From Makana argininalis_B (lineage in GTDB: Bacteria > Pseudomonadota > Gammaproteobacteria > Enterobacterales > Enterobacteriaceae), in NCBI GenBank assembly GCA_044442785.1, contig JBISJT010000001.1:124001-188000 (forward strand): a stretch of 64,000 bases of DNA, written 5' to 3'. Each line of letters opens with the position of its first letter. Positions within the stretch are counted from its first letter, which is position 1. Below the pieces are notes generated by a model. The model was not told where the DNA came from. It ran no database searches and saw only the letters and a program-made list of their open reading frames with translations. The position numbers and the translations under genes are program-made. Shown here piece by piece: positions 20,297 to 31,070 of this stretch.

Positions 20297-21394
20297 ATGT
20301 TTGAAATAAATTTTTTAAAAAAAAAAATCAAAATAATTTCTAAAAAAATAGAAAAATTAATTTTTACATTTCAATATTTTAAAAAAAAAAAACAATTAAA
20401 AAAAATTACTTTAAAATTAAAATATTCTAAAATAATTAATAAAAAAAATAATATTAAAAAAATAAATAAAGATATTATTTTTTTAAAATCTTTTATTAAA
20501 CCAATTAAAAAAATAATTAATTATATAAAAGATATAAAAAATATTATAAAATTAATGAAAAAAGAAATAAATAATAATATATTTTTTGAAATTAAAAAAG
20601 ATATTGATAATTTAAATAAATTAGTTGATAATATTAAATTAAAAAAAATGTTTATAAAAAAAAATGATATATTAAATTGCTATATAGATATTAAATCTGG
20701 ATCAGGGGGTATAGAATCACAAGATTGGGCCAATATGATTATGAAAATGTATTTAAAATGGTCAGAAATTCATAAATTTAAAACAAAAATAATAGACAAA
20801 TCAAAAGGTGAAAAAATAGGAATAAAATCAGCAACAATAAAAATAATTGGTAATTATGCATATGGATGGTTAAGAAGAGAAAGTGGAATTCATAGAATGA
20901 TAAGAAAAAATCCATTTAATTCTAAAAAAAAAAGACATACAACTTTTAGTTCTTCATTCGTTTATCCAGAAATTAATAATAATATTAATATTATTATTAA
21001 TTCATCTGATTTACGTATTGATTTATATCGTTCATCTGGATCAGGAGGTCAACATGTTAACTGTACTGAATCTGCTGTAAGAATTACACATTTACCAACA
21101 AATATTATTAGTCAATGCCAAAGTGAAAGATCTCAACATAAAAATAAAAATCAAGCAATGAAACAATTAAAATCTAAATTATATAAATTAGAATTAATCA
21201 ATGTTAAAAAAAATAAGAAAATTATAGAAAAAAACAAATCTAATATTACATGGAGTAATCAAATAAGATCATATATTTTTGATCATTCTTTTGTTAAAGA
21301 TAATAGAACTGGTTTAGAAACTAACGATATTAAATCAGTAATGAACGGTAATTTAGATAAATTTATTCAAGCCAGCATTAAATTAGGTATATAA
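20297..21394 (+). CDS. prfB: peptide chain release factor 2 (RF2), no programmed frameshift
   Basis: Recognises UAA and UGA and triggers peptide release. 365 residues, equal to E. coli RF2, in one uninterrupted frame: the in-frame UGA and +1 frameshift near codon 26 that autoregulate E. coli RF2 are absent. The catalytic GGQ is in SGSGGQHVN. The stop-codon reading tripeptide that is SPF in E. coli reads NPF here (in IRKNPFNS). The N-terminal helical domain is highly drifted (poly Lys/Ile/Asn). lysS follows after 7 nt, as in E. coli. Confidence 0.97.
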   Translation: MFEINFLKKKIKIISKKIEKLIFTFQYFKKKKQLKKITLKLKYSKIINKKNNIKKINKDIIFLKSFIKPIKKIINYIKDIKNIIKLMKKEINNNIFFEIKKDIDNLNKLVDNIKLKKMFIKKNDILNCYIDIKSGSGGIESQDWANMIMKMYLKWSEIHKFKTKIIDKSKGEKIGIKSATIKIIGNYAYGWLRRESGIHRMIRKNPFNSKKKRHTTFSSSFVYPEINNNINIIINSSDLRIDLYRSSGSGGQHVNCTESAVRITHLPTNIISQCQSERSQHKNKNQAMKQLKSKLYKLELINVKKNKKIIEKNKSNITWSNQIRSYIFDHSFVKDNRTGLETNDIKSVMNGNLDKFIQASIKLGI

Positions 21395-21401
21395 TAATTA
21401 T

Positions 21402-22925
21402 ATGTGTAAATTATATTTAAAAAAAAATTATTATGAATCTTTATTTACAAATAAAGAAATTATAATACGTAAAAAAAAATTAGAAAATATACGTAAAGAA
21501 GGAATTGCATTTCCAAATAATTTTCGTAGAAATTATATTTCAAAAGAAATATATATTAAATTTAATAGTAAAAATAAATTAGAATTAGAAGAATTAAATA
21601 TTAAAGTCAAAATTGCAGGAAGAATAATTTCAAAAAGAATAATGGGAAAAGCTTCTTTTTTAACAATTCAAGATTTATCTGGAAAAATACAAATATATAT
21701 AAGTAAAAATAAAATTTCTAATTATCAATATAATATTTATTTTAAAAATTTAGATATTGGAGATATAATAGGTATTAAAGGAAAATTATTTAAAACAAAG
21801 ACAGGAGAATTATCTATACATTGTAGATATATTATATTAATAACTAAATCAATAAGATTATTTCCAGATAAATTTAAAGGATTATCTGATAATGAAATTA
21901 TCTATAGACAACGTTATCTTGATCTTGTATCAAATATCAAATCAAGAAAAACATTTAAAATGCGTTCTAAAATAATATCAGAAATTAGATTATTTATGAA
22001 AAAAAATGATTTTATTGAAGTTGAAACACCAATGTTGCAAGAAATACCCGGAGGTGCTTCTGCAAGTCCTTTTATCACTTATCATAATAAATTAAAAAAA
22101 AATATGTATTTAAGAATTTCTCCTGAATTATATTTAAAAAAATTAATAATAGGTGGTTTTGAAAAAATATATGAACTTAATCGTAATTTCAGAAATGAAG
22201 GAATTTCTACAATACATAATCCTGAATTTACTATGATGGAATTATATATAGCTTATGCTGATTATAAATATTTAATATTATTTGTTGAAAATATGTTATG
22301 TAAATTAATAAAAAAAATATATAATACAAATTATATTTTATACAAGAATAAAAAAATTTTTTTTGAAAAACCTTTTAAAAAAATGACTATGACAGAATCA
22401 ATATGTTTTTATAATCCTGAAATAAAAATAAAATATTTAGAAAATATTAAATTTGCAACAGATATAGCAAATAAAAAAGAAATAAAAATAAATAAAAAAT
22501 GGAAATTAGGTAAAATAATTACTAAAATTTTTGAAAAAACAACAGAAAAATTTTTAATACAACCTACTTTTATTACTCAATATCCTATAGAAGTTTCACC
22601 AATGTCACGTGCAAATGATAATAATAATTTTTTAGCTGATAGATTTGAACTGTTTATTAGTGGTATTGAAATAGGAAATGGGTTTTCTGAACTAAACGAT
22701 TATGATGATCAAAAAATAAGATTTAAAAATCAATTAAAAAATCAAAATAAATTAAATAATAAAAATATATTTTTTGATTATGACTATATTACAGCTCTTG
22801 AATATGGTTTACCACCTACAGCCGGATTAGGTTTAGGAATAGATAGATTAATAATGATAATTACAAATAAAAAAAATATAAAAGATGTAATATTATTTCC
22901 TGAAATTCGTTCAAAAAAAAAATAA
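21402..22925 (+). CDS. lysS: lysyl-tRNA synthetase (class II)
   Basis: Charges tRNA-Lys. 507 residues (E. coli 505). N-terminal OB-fold anticodon-binding domain (VKIAGRIISKRIMGKASF), then the class II core: motif 1 around IEVETPMLQEIPGGASA, motif 2 in RNFRNEGISTIHNPEFTM, motif 3 in GLGIDRL. Lysine is a very common residue in this A-rich proteome, so demand is high. Cotranscribed with prfB; converges with der. Confidence 0.97.
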   Translation: MCKLYLKKNYYESLFTNKEIIIRKKKLENIRKEGIAFPNNFRRNYISKEIYIKFNSKNKLELEELNIKVKIAGRIISKRIMGKASFLTIQDLSGKIQIYISKNKISNYQYNIYFKNLDIGDIIGIKGKLFKTKTGELSIHCRYIILITKSIRLFPDKFKGLSDNEIIYRQRYLDLVSNIKSRKTFKMRSKIISEIRLFMKKNDFIEVETPMLQEIPGGASASPFITYHNKLKKNMYLRISPELYLKKLIIGGFEKIYELNRNFRNEGISTIHNPEFTMMELYIAYADYKYLILFVENMLCKLIKKIYNTNYILYKNKKIFFEKPFKKMTMTESICFYNPEIKIKYLENIKFATDIANKKEIKINKKWKLGKIITKIFEKTTEKFLIQPTFITQYPIEVSPMSRANDNNNFLADRFELFISGIEIGNGFSELNDYDDQKIRFKNQLKNQNKLNNKNIFFDYDYITALEYGLPPTAGLGLGIDRLIMIITNKKNIKDVILFPEIRSKKK

Positions 22926-23009
22926 TTATAATTCATTTATTTATTTTAAATAAAATAAAATAATTAAAAATATATTTATTTTTAATATTATAAATATTTT
23001 TAATTTTTT

Positions 23010-23033
23010 ATAAAAATAATTTATTATTTTTAT
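23010..23033. terminator. hairpin between lysS and der
   Basis: An 11-bp perfect inverted repeat (23010-23020 with 23023-23033) with a 2-nt loop overlaps the stop of der and lies about 85 nt past lysS. It is a candidate terminator at this convergent junction. Confidence 0.35.
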
Positions 23034-24406
23034 TTATAAAACATATTTACAGGAACTCCATTTAAATTAAAAAATGATTTAAAATAATTTAAAATATATT
23101 TTTTATAATCTTTTTTAATATATTTTAAATTATTTCCATGTATGATGATTTTTAATGGATGATATCCACCAATATGTGCATATTTTAATTTTATTAAATT
23201 ATTTTTAAATATTGATGTTTGATAATTATTTATAGCATCTTGAATTACTTTTATAATTAAAGATGAATTTAATCTAATATTAGTATTATTAAAAACTTTT
23301 TTTATAGATGTAAATATATTAAAAAGACCATAACCTGTTATAGAAGAAATGAAATGAATTTTAATAAATTTAAAAAAATTAATTTTTTTATTTAAAATTT
23401 GATTTATTTTTTTTTTTTCTAATATAGAAATTTTATCACATTTATTAACTACTATAATTATAGATACACCTTTTTTAATTATTAAATTAATTAATGCAAT
23501 ATCTTGATTTAAAATACCTTCATAAGCATCAATCATTAATATTGATAAATCTGATTTATTTATAGATTTAAAAGTTTTAATTATAGAAATAATTTCTATT
23601 CTTTGAAATATATTTTTTTTTTTTCTAATTCCAGCTGTATCAATTAAAATATATTTATTATTTTTATAATTAATTAAATTAAATATACTATCTCTTGTAG
23701 TTCCTGGTTTATTGTGAACTAATAAACGATTTTTATTTATTAATTTATTAATAAAAGTAGATTTACCTACATTAGGTCTTCCAATAATTGATATTTTAAT
23801 AATTTTTGATTGTTTTTTTTGTTTTTTGAGACAATAAGAATTACTTATTAATTCATTTTTTATATTTTTTATATTATGTTTATTATAACCCATTTTTTCT
23901 ATAGAATTAATAAAATAATTTAATTTTTTAATAAATTTATATATTCCTATATTATGTTTAGCAGAAACAAAAAAAATTTCACCCATACCTAATTTATAAA
24001 ATTCATTTTTATATAAATTAACATTTAAACAATCTGTTTTATTAACAATAATAAATTTTTTTTGTTGTATTTTTCTTAATTTATTTGCGATATTTATATC
24101 TTCATTTGTAACTCCTTTTTTACCATCTAAAATAAATAAAACAATATTAGATTCTTTAATAGCTAAAAATGTTTGTTGTAAAATTTTTAAATCTATTTTT
24201 TTTTTTGAATTTTTAATTCCACCAGTATCAATTAAAATACATTCAATATTTTTACATTTAAAATAACCATATTGTCTATCTCTAGTCATACCGGGTTCAT
24301 TTTGAATTAATGCATTATTAGTTTTAGTTAATCTATTAAAGATTGTTGATTTTCCTACATTTTGATGACCAACTAATGTTAAAACAGGAATCATATTATT
24401 TCTCAT
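23030..24406 (-). CDS. der: ribosome assembly GTPase Der (EngA)
   Basis: Tandem GTPase acting late in 50S assembly. 458 residues (E. coli 490). GTPase domain 1 has G1 GHQNVGKS, G3 DTGG and NKTD; domain 2 has GRPNVGKS, DTAG and NKCD; the C-terminal KH-like domain follows (LKYAHIGGYHP, IHGN). The acidic inter-domain linker and the basic C-terminal tail of E. coli Der are shortened or lost. The start may be ATG 24406 or, matching E. coli MVPV, ATG 24394. Order rlmN-hisS-der is that of E. coli with rodZ, ispG, yfgM and bamB deleted. Confidence 0.96.
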   Translation of the reverse strand: MRNNMIPVLTLVGHQNVGKSTIFNRLTKTNNALIQNEPGMTRDRQYGYFKCKNIECILIDTGGIKNSKKKIDLKILQQTFLAIKESNIVLFILDGKKGVTNEDINIANKLRKIQQKKFIIVNKTDCLNVNLYKNEFYKLGMGEIFFVSAKHNIGIYKFIKKLNYFINSIEKMGYNKHNIKNIKNELISNSYCLKKQKKQSKIIKISIIGRPNVGKSTFINKLINKNRLLVHNKPGTTRDSIFNLINYKNNKYILIDTAGIRKKKNIFQRIEIISIIKTFKSINKSDLSILMIDAYEGILNQDIALINLIIKKGVSIIIVVNKCDKISILEKKKINQILNKKINFFKFIKIHFISSITGYGLFNIFTSIKKVFNNTNIRLNSSLIIKVIQDAINNYQTSIFKNNLIKLKYAHIGGYHPLKIIIHGNNLKYIKKDYKKYILNYFKSFFNLNGVPVNMFYK

Positions 24407-24432
24407 TTTAAATTTTAATGAAAAAAAAAAAA

Positions 24433-25710
24433 TTATTTATAAATATTTAATTTTAAATAAATAATGATATCTTTGTAAAGTAATGTTTTTTCTTTACCTG
24501 TAATTAAATTTTTTAATAAAATTTTATCTGATTTATTATTTTTTTTTAAAATTAAAACAAAATTAGAATTATATTTATAAGCTTTTTTAAATTGATTATT
24601 AAAACTATTATTAGAATAATCAGTTATTAATTTAATATAAGGTAATGTATCTCTTAAATTTTCAGATATAATTAAAGCTTTATTTTTATTTTTAATAAAT
24701 GATGTAATAATATACAGGTCAATACATTGGATAGAAATAAAATTTGGATTTTTTTTTCTCATTAAAATCATAACTCTATCTATACCAATAGAGCAACCTA
24801 TTGCAGGTTTATTTATACCACCTAATTTTTCAGTTAAATTATCATAACGACCACCACCACAAACTGTATTTTTAGAACCTATAAAATCACTTATCCATTC
24901 AAAAACTGTTTTATTATAATAATCTAATCCACGTACTAAATTATTATCAATTTTATATTTTATATTATTTTTATTTAAAATATTACACAAATCTTTAAAA
25001 TGAATAAAAGAATCGCTATCTAAATAATCGAGTATTTTAGGAGCATTTTTTAATAAAAATTGTATTTTTTTATTTTTACTATCTAATATTCTAATAATAT
25101 TATTATTTTTTATTTTTTTTTTTGAATCTTCATCTAAATGTTTATAATTTATATTTAAGAATTTAAATAAATCATTTATATATTTTAAACGTGATTTATA
25201 TGATCCAATTGAATTTATATGCAAATACAAATATTTTTTTAACCCAAATAAATTCCATAAACGATTAATAAGTAAGATAATTTCAACATCAATATATGGT
25301 CCTTTATGACCATATATTTCTATACCTGCTTGATAAAATTGTCTATATCTTCCTTGTTGAGGTCTTTCATATCTAAACATAGGTCCTATATACCAAAAAC
25401 GTTGTTCATTATGTCTTAAAAGACCATGCTCAATACAAACCCTTGTGCAACAAGAAGTTCCTTCTGGTCTTAAAGTAATATAATTTCCATTTTTATCTTT
25501 AAATGAATACATTTCTTTATTAACTAAATCTGTTGAATTTCCAATGGATTTATTAAATAAAGATGTTTTTTCTATAATAGGAAAACGTATTTCACAATAA
25601 CCATACATTAAAAAAACTTTTTTGATCGTTTTTTCTATTTTTTGCAATAAAAAAGTATCTTTTGGTAGAAAATCTCTAGTTCCTTTTATAGAATTTATTT
25701 TTTTTATCAT
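24433..25710 (-). CDS. hisS: histidyl-tRNA synthetase (class II)
   Basis: Charges tRNA-His. 425 residues (E. coli 424). It opens SIKGTRDFLP, and has motif 2 in MFRYERPQQGRYRQFYQ, the histidine-binding LVRGLDYYNKTVFE and GGRYDNL, and motif 3 in CSIGIDRVM. The C-terminal anticodon domain is drifted but complete. It lies in the minus-strand run rlmN-hisS-der with short gaps. Confidence 0.97.
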   Translation of the reverse strand: MIKKINSIKGTRDFLPKDTFLLQKIEKTIKKVFLMYGYCEIRFPIIEKTSLFNKSIGNSTDLVNKEMYSFKDKNGNYITLRPEGTSCCTRVCIEHGLLRHNEQRFWYIGPMFRYERPQQGRYRQFYQAGIEIYGHKGPYIDVEIILLINRLWNLFGLKKYLYLHINSIGSYKSRLKYINDLFKFLNINYKHLDEDSKKKIKNNNIIRILDSKNKKIQFLLKNAPKILDYLDSDSFIHFKDLCNILNKNNIKYKIDNNLVRGLDYYNKTVFEWISDFIGSKNTVCGGGRYDNLTEKLGGINKPAIGCSIGIDRVMILMRKKNPNFISIQCIDLYIITSFIKNKNKALIISENLRDTLPYIKLITDYSNNSFNNQFKKAYKYNSNFVLILKKNNKSDKILLKNLITGKEKTLLYKDIIIYLKLNIYK

Positions 25711-25782
25711 TTTGTCTCTTTTATATTAAATATTATTAATATTGCATTATTTGTTAAAAAAATTTATTAAAATTAAAATATA

Positions 25783-26874
25783 TTATATTTTAATTCTGTT
25801 TATAACATTACCAACTAATTGTCCACATGCAGCGTTTATATCATCTCCTCTTGTTTTTCTTATAGTTGTGAAAAATCCATAATTAATTAAAATTTTATAA
25901 AAAATTTTTATTTTTTTAAATGAACTACATCTGTATTTAGATCCAGGAAATTTATTAAATGGAATAATATTAATTATACAATTAATATTTGATAATAATT
26001 TTGCTAATGTATGAGCATGTTTAATTTTATCATTTATATTATTAATCATTAAATATTCTATTGTAACTCTTTTATTTTTGTTTTTAGATTTTTTAATATA
26101 TGTTTTTATTGCAGATATTAAACTATTTATATTATATTTAAAATTTATAGGCATTATTTTATTTCTTATTGTATCATTTGGTGCATGCAATGAAATTGCT
26201 AATGATATATTTATATTATGTAATTTTCTAATTATTGGTACAATACCAGAAGTTGAAATAGTTATTTTTCTTTTAGATAAAAAAAAACCAAAATTATCTG
26301 TCATAATATCTATAGATTTTTTAATATTTTTAAAATTAAGTAAAGGTTCTCCCATTCCCATTATAACTATATTTGTTATTCTTGTATTTTGATTTAATTT
26401 ATTTAAATTAAGAAATTTATTAGCTATTAATATTTGTCCTATTATTTCTGAAGTTTTTAAATTTCTATTAAATCCTTGTTTTGCTGTTGAACAAAATGAA
26501 CATTTTAAGGGACATCCTATTTGAGATGAAATACATAAAGTCGATCTATTTTTTTCTGGTATATAAACAGTTTCTATTTGTTGATCTTCTATTTGAATAA
26601 TCCATTTGATTGTATTATCTTTAGAAATATATTGTTTTTTAATTTTTGGAATATTAATTTCTGAAATTTGTTTTAATTTTAATTTTAATTTTGAATTTAT
26701 ATTACTCATTTTATCAAAATTAATACATTGATTATGATATATCCATTTCATGATTTGTTTAGCACGAAATGATTTTTCAGATATTTTTAAAAAAAATTTA
26801 ATTAATGCTTTTCTATTCATATCTAAAATGTTTATTTTTTTTTTTTTTAATTTATTTTCTATTTTTAAATACAT
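25783..26874 (-). CDS. rlmN: dual-specificity 23S rRNA/tRNA m2A methyltransferase RlmN
   Basis: Radical-SAM enzyme methylating C2 of A2503 in 23S rRNA and A37 of some tRNAs. 363 residues (E. coli 384). The 4Fe-4S CxxxCxxC is visible in CPLKCSFCSTAKQGFNRNL, the methyl-carrying Cys in TRGDDINAACGQL, and MGMGEPLLN is conserved. The last 20 or so residues of the E. coli protein are missing. As an Fe-S enzyme it is a plausible client of NfuA. About 240 nt of A/T DNA lies upstream before era. Confidence 0.96.
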   Translation of the reverse strand: MYLKIENKLKKKKINILDMNRKALIKFFLKISEKSFRAKQIMKWIYHNQCINFDKMSNINSKLKLKLKQISEINIPKIKKQYISKDNTIKWIIQIEDQQIETVYIPEKNRSTLCISSQIGCPLKCSFCSTAKQGFNRNLKTSEIIGQILIANKFLNLNKLNQNTRITNIVIMGMGEPLLNFKNIKKSIDIMTDNFGFFLSKRKITISTSGIVPIIRKLHNINISLAISLHAPNDTIRNKIMPINFKYNINSLISAIKTYIKKSKNKNKRVTIEYLMINNINDKIKHAHTLAKLLSNINCIINIIPFNKFPGSKYRCSSFKKIKIFYKILINYGFFTTIRKTRGDDINAACGQLVGNVINRIKI

Positions 26875-26907
26875 TGTTATTTAAACCTTTTTAAAAAAAA
26901 TTTTTAA

Positions 26908-26935
26908 AATTTAATTTATTGAAATAAATTAAATT
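26908..26935. other. small hairpin in the rlmN leader
   Basis: An 11-bp perfect inverted repeat (26908-26918 with 26925-26935, 6-nt loop) lies 33 nt upstream of the rlmN start. It could be part of the rlmN leader. The rest of 26875-27114 shows only A/T DNA with no gene seen. Confidence 0.3.
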
Positions 26936-27114
26936 GAATAAAAAATTAACTGAAGTATATAAAATAGAATAAGTAATTAATTACAACAATTAATAATTTA
27001 CTTGTATATCAATTTAAATCAGATGTTCATAACATTTTAAATATTTTAAAATGAATTGACTTATATAAATAAATTATTAATTAAATCAATAATATTAATT
27101 ATATTAAAAATTTT

Positions 27115-27936
27115 TTATTTGATTTTAATATAAATATTAAGAAAAATATTAATATTAAATATAAATTCTATATCTTTTTTTGCTAAAATACCTATAAATT
27201 TTAATTTATTTCCATTATTTCCAATAATTATTTTTTTATGATTAACATTTTTTACTAAAATAACAGAATATATAATATATATACCATGTTTATTTTTAAT
27301 AATTTTTTCAATATAAACAGATATTAGATATGGAATTTCATCACCAATTAACCTTATAATTTTTTCTCTTATAATTTCAGATATAAAAAATTTTTTAGAT
27401 TGATTTGTAATATAATTTTTAGGAAAAATATGATTTCTATTTTTAATAGAGTTACATACTATTTTAGATAGTAAATTAATATTCGTTCCATATTTAGCAG
27501 AAATAGGTATTATTTCATAAAATTTACTTTTTAAATTAATTAATTTAATAAATGGTAAAATTAATTTTTTATTATTAAATTGGTCTATTTTATTTATTGC
27601 TATAATTATATTAATTTTTTTTTTACAAATTATTTTTAATAATGTATCTTCAATGAAATTCCATTTATTTAATTGAACAACAAAAATTATAATATCAGTG
27701 TTCTTTATAAAATTTTTATTTAAAAAATATTCGTTTTTTTGTTTCATAATAAAACCAGGATTATCTACATAAATAATTTGATGCAATGAATTTGTATATA
27801 TACCATAAATAAATTTATTAGTAGTTTGTTGTTTTTTTGAAGTAATAGAAATTTTACTTCCTATTAAATAATTTAATAAAGTTGATTTGCCTACATTTGG
27901 TCTTCCTATTATAGAAACATAACCACAATAAGTCAT
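27115..27936 (-). CDS. era: ribosome-binding GTPase Era
   Basis: GTPase with KH domain that binds the 3' end of 16S rRNA during 30S assembly. 273 residues (E. coli 301). G1 GRPNVGKST, G3 DNPG (DTPG in E. coli), G4 NKID, and a C-terminal KH domain with IIGNNGNKLKFIG are present. The last 25 or so residues of the E. coli protein are missing. It follows rnc after 3 nt, as in E. coli lepA-lepB-rnc-era. Confidence 0.95.
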   Translation of the reverse strand: MTYCGYVSIIGRPNVGKSTLLNYLIGSKISITSKKQQTTNKFIYGIYTNSLHQIIYVDNPGFIMKQKNEYFLNKNFIKNTDIIIFVVQLNKWNFIEDTLLKIICKKKINIIIAINKIDQFNNKKLILPFIKLINLKSKFYEIIPISAKYGTNINLLSKIVCNSIKNRNHIFPKNYITNQSKKFFISEIIREKIIRLIGDEIPYLISVYIEKIIKNKHGIYIIYSVILVKNVNHKKIIIGNNGNKLKFIGILAKKDIEFIFNINIFLNIYIKIK

Positions 27937-27939
27937 ATA

Positions 27940-28620
27940 TTAATTCTCAATATTTAATATTTTAAGTGCTTTTTTGGCTGCATTTTGTTCAGCTTGTCTA
28001 CGACTATAACCTATTCCTAAGATGGGTTGAATAATTCCAATAATATTACAATATATAATAAATTCTTGATAATTATATTTAAAATTAATTTTAACTATTA
28101 AATAATTAGGTAATGGTAAATGAATACTCTGAAGATATTCTTGTAATTTTGTTTTAGAATCTTTTTGTTTATTATCTGGACTTATTTTATTTAAATTTAT
28201 TTTATACCAATTTAAAATTATTTTTTCTGATGTGTTAATATTACTATCTAAAAATATACTACCTATTAAGGCTTCAATAGTATCAGCTAAAACCGATTCT
28301 CTATATGAACCACCATTTTTAATTTCTCCTTGTCCTAATCGTAAACATTCTCCTAAATTAAAATCTTTTGCTATTTCTGCCAATGTATTTTCTTTTACTA
28401 AAGTAGAACGCATTCTACTCATATCACCTTCATTAATTAATTTAAATTTTTTATATAATGCATTTGTTATTACATAGTTTAAGATAGAGTCTCCTAAAAA
28501 TTCCAAACGTTCATTATGTTTTCTACTAGAACTTCTATGAGTTAATGCTTGAATAAAAAATTCTTTTTTTCTAAAAAAATATCCTATTTTTTTTTGTAAA
28601 TTATGTATTATAAAATTCAT
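27940..28620 (-). CDS. rnc: ribonuclease III
   Basis: Double-strand RNA endonuclease that processes rRNA precursors and some mRNAs. 226 residues, as in E. coli. Signature [11 protein letters not shown], second catalytic part [14 protein letters not shown], and a C-terminal dsRNA-binding domain ending in [11 protein letters not shown]. The many long perfect hairpins at gene ends in this window are formally possible substrates. lepB, normally between lepA and rnc, has been deleted; 267 nt of A/T DNA remains. Confidence 0.97.
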   Translation of the reverse strand: MNFIIHNLQKKIGYFFRKKEFFIQALTHRSSSRKHNERLEFLGDSILNYVITNALYKKFKLINEGDMSRMRSTLVKENTLAEIAKDFNLGECLRLGQGEIKNGGSYRESVLADTIEALIGSIFLDSNINTSEKIILNWYKINLNKISPDNKQKDSKTKLQEYLQSIHLPLPNYLIVKINFKYNYQEFIIYCNIIGIIQPILGIGYSRRQAEQNAAKKALKILNIEN

Positions 28621-28793
28621 ATATTATTAATAACTCAAATTTATAATATATAAATATTATATATTATTTTAATAAAAAATAAATAAATATATTTATATTA
28701 AATATTAATTTTATAAAAAATTTATTTATTTAATAAATATTAGTTAAAAAAAATTTAAAAAAAAAGATATTTAATATATTAAAATCAAAATAT

Positions 28794-28825
28794 ATTTTAA
28801 AATTAAAAATAATTAATTTTAAAAT
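28794..28825 (-). terminator. hairpin downstream of lepA
   Basis: A 12-bp perfect inverted repeat (28794-28805 with 28814-28825) lies about 65 nt beyond the lepA stop on the minus strand. It is a candidate terminator in the space once occupied by lepB. Confidence 0.35.
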
Positions 28826-28887
28826 TATTAGATAATTTATTTAAAATAAATTTTTTAAAAATAGTTACTATAAAATATAAATTATTA

Positions 28888-30687
28888 TTAATTGATTTGC
28901 AATATATTAATAAAGACATTTTTAGGGATATTTACATTACCTATACATTTCATTTTTTTTTTTCCTTCTTTTTGTTTTTTTAATAATTTTTTTTTACGAC
29001 TTATATCACCACCATAACATTTTGATGTTACATTTTTTCTTAATTGTTTAATATTAGATCTTGAAATAACATTTTTTCCTATCATCGCTTGAATAGATAT
29101 ATTAAATTGATGACGAGGTATTATATTTTTAATTTTATCAATTAATTTACGTCCATAATTAATTGAATTACTTCTATGTATTAAAATAGATAAAGAATCT
29201 ATTTTATTTTTATTAATTAAAATATCAATTTTAACTATATCTGATTTTTGAAATTTTTTAAAATTATAATCTAAAGAAGCATATCCACAAGAATTAGATT
29301 TAAGTTTATCAAAAAAATCTAAAATTACATAGTACATTGGTATATCATAAATTAATTTTATTTTATCACCAATATAAAATATATTTTTTTTAATACCTCT
29401 TCTAAATTCACAAAGTGAAATTATTTTTCCGAGATATTGTTTTGGTAATAAAATATTACATTCAACAATTGGTTCACGAAATTCATATATATGATGTATA
29501 TTTTTAATTTTAGATGGATTATCTATATATTGAATTTCTTTTTTATTTGTAATTACTTGATAAGTTACAGATGGTACAGTATTAATAATATTAATATTAT
29601 ATTCTCTTAATATTCTTTCCTTTATAATTTCCATATGTAACAAACCAAGAAAACCGCATCTAAATCCAAAACCTAAAATATTAGATTTTTCATTTTCATA
29701 ACACAATGAAGCATCATTTAAACTTAACTTTTCTAAAGATTTTTTAAAATTTTTATAATTTTTTGTATCAATTGGAAATAAACTTGTATATACCATTGGT
29801 TTAGGTTTTTTAAAACCAGGTAATAAATTTAATGATGGTTTAGAATTAAGAGTAATTGTATCACCAACAGGTGATCCATGAATATTTTTAATAGAACAAG
29901 ATAACCATCCAACCTCTCCACAATTTAAAAAATTACGATATTTTTTTTTAGGAGTAAAAATTCCTAATTTTTTTACTTTATATACTTTACCAGTACTCAT
30001 TATTTGAATTTTATTACCTATTTCTAATTTACCATTTTTAATTCTTAGTAATGATATTACCCCTAAATAATTATCAAACCAAGAGTCTATTATTAGAGCT
30101 TGTAATGGTGAATTTATATTTCCTGATGGATACGGTATATAATTAATAATTCTATGAATTATTTTATTTACACCATATCCAGTTTTTGCAGAACATAATA
30201 TTATATTTGAATCATTTATTTCTAAAATATTTTTTATATTTTTTATTACTTTATTTATATCTGAATTTGGTAAATCTATTTTATTAATTACAGTTATTAT
30301 TTTTAAATTCATTTCTAAAGCTAAATTATAATTAGTTAATGTTTGAGCTTCTATACCTTGAGTGGCATCAATTAATAAAATTGCACCTTCACATGCAAAC
30401 ATTGATCTTGAAACTTCATAAGAAAAATCTATATGACCTGGAGTATCTATTAAATTTAGTTGATAAATTTTATTATCTTTATATTTATAATTTAAAGTAG
30501 CACTTTGAGATTTTATAGTTATACCTTTTTCTTTTTCTATTTCCATTGAATCTAATACTCTAGGAGACATTTCGCGTATACTTAAACCATCACATATTTG
30601 TATAATTCTATCTGACAAAGTTGATTTTCCATGATCTATATGAGCGATAATAGAGAAATTTCTTATATTTTTAATTTTAATAAACAT
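28888..30687 (-). CDS. lepA: elongation factor 4 (LepA)
   Basis: Translational GTPase that acts on stalled or assembling ribosomes. 599 residues, the same as E. coli. G1 [10 protein letters not shown]2 [10 protein letters not shown]3 DTPGHIDF, G4 NKID and the C-terminal EF4 domain ([16 protein letters not shown]) are all present. It is the first gene of the lepA-(lepB lost)-rnc-era block. Confidence 0.97.
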   Translation of the reverse strand: MFIKIKNIRNFSIIAHIDHGKSTLSDRIIQICDGLSIREMSPRVLDSMEIEKEKGITIKSQSATLNYKYKDNKIYQLNLIDTPGHIDFSYEVSRSMFACEGAILLIDATQGIEAQTLTNYNLALEMNLKIITVINKIDLPNSDINKVIKNIKNILEINDSNIILCSAKTGYGVNKIIHRIINYIPYPSGNINSPLQALIIDSWFDNYLGVISLLRIKNGKLEIGNKIQIMSTGKVYKVKKLGIFTPKKKYRNFLNCGEVGWLSCSIKNIHGSPVGDTITLNSKPSLNLLPGFKKPKPMVYTSLFPIDTKNYKNFKKSLEKLSLNDASLCYENEKSNILGFGFRCGFLGLLHMEIIKERILREYNINIINTVPSVTYQVITNKKEIQYIDNPSKIKNIHHIYEFREPIVECNILLPKQYLGKIISLCEFRRGIKKNIFYIGDKIKLIYDIPMYYVILDFFDKLKSNSCGYASLDYNFKKFQKSDIVKIDILINKNKIDSLSILIHRSNSINYGRKLIDKIKNIIPRHQFNISIQAMIGKNVISRSNIKQLRKNVTSKCYGGDISRKKKLLKKQKEGKKKMKCIGNVNIPKNVFINILQIN

Positions 30688-31070
30688 TTAATTTAAAATA
30701 AATTTTATATAATTTATTTTCCATATTTTTAAAAATTTATTAATTTAATTAATTAATAAATGATATTTGTTATTATTATAAATACTAAATAAATAATTTT
30801 AAAAAAAATATTAAAAAATTTAATACAAATAATAAAAATAAATATAAAAACATATTTAATAAATTTATTTTTTTATTTATTTTTATTATTATATTAACAA
30901 GTTTGTTTTTTTAATATATGTATATCTTATAAAGAAAATATTTTTAAAATAAATATATATATATGATATTTATCAAATAAAAATATTTATTTAATAAAAT
31001 TATAAAAATATTTTATTAATATTAATATTTTAATATTAATAATTTTAATATTAAAAATAAATAATTAATA
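30688..31070. other. intergenic region lepA / hldE
   Basis: About 380 bases, essentially all A and T, between the lepA start and the hldE stop, both leftward. The left part should hold the lepA promoter; no convincing box pair was found. The right end holds the hldE hairpin. No coding remnant recognised. Confidence 0.5.
31028..31056 (-). terminator. hairpin downstream of hldE
   Basis: An 11-bp perfect inverted repeat (31028-31038 with 31046-31056, 7-nt loop) ends 15 nt beyond the hldE stop. It is a candidate terminator. Confidence 0.35.

Noticed and set aside
26078..26392. A 104-codon plus-strand frame antisense to rlmN
   Set aside because: Hydrophobic shadow of a well conserved radical-SAM gene.
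28621..28887. Remnant of lepB between lepA and rnc
   Set aside because: No Ser/Lys signal-peptidase motif or other lepB fragment is readable in any frame; only A/T DNA and a hairpin remain.
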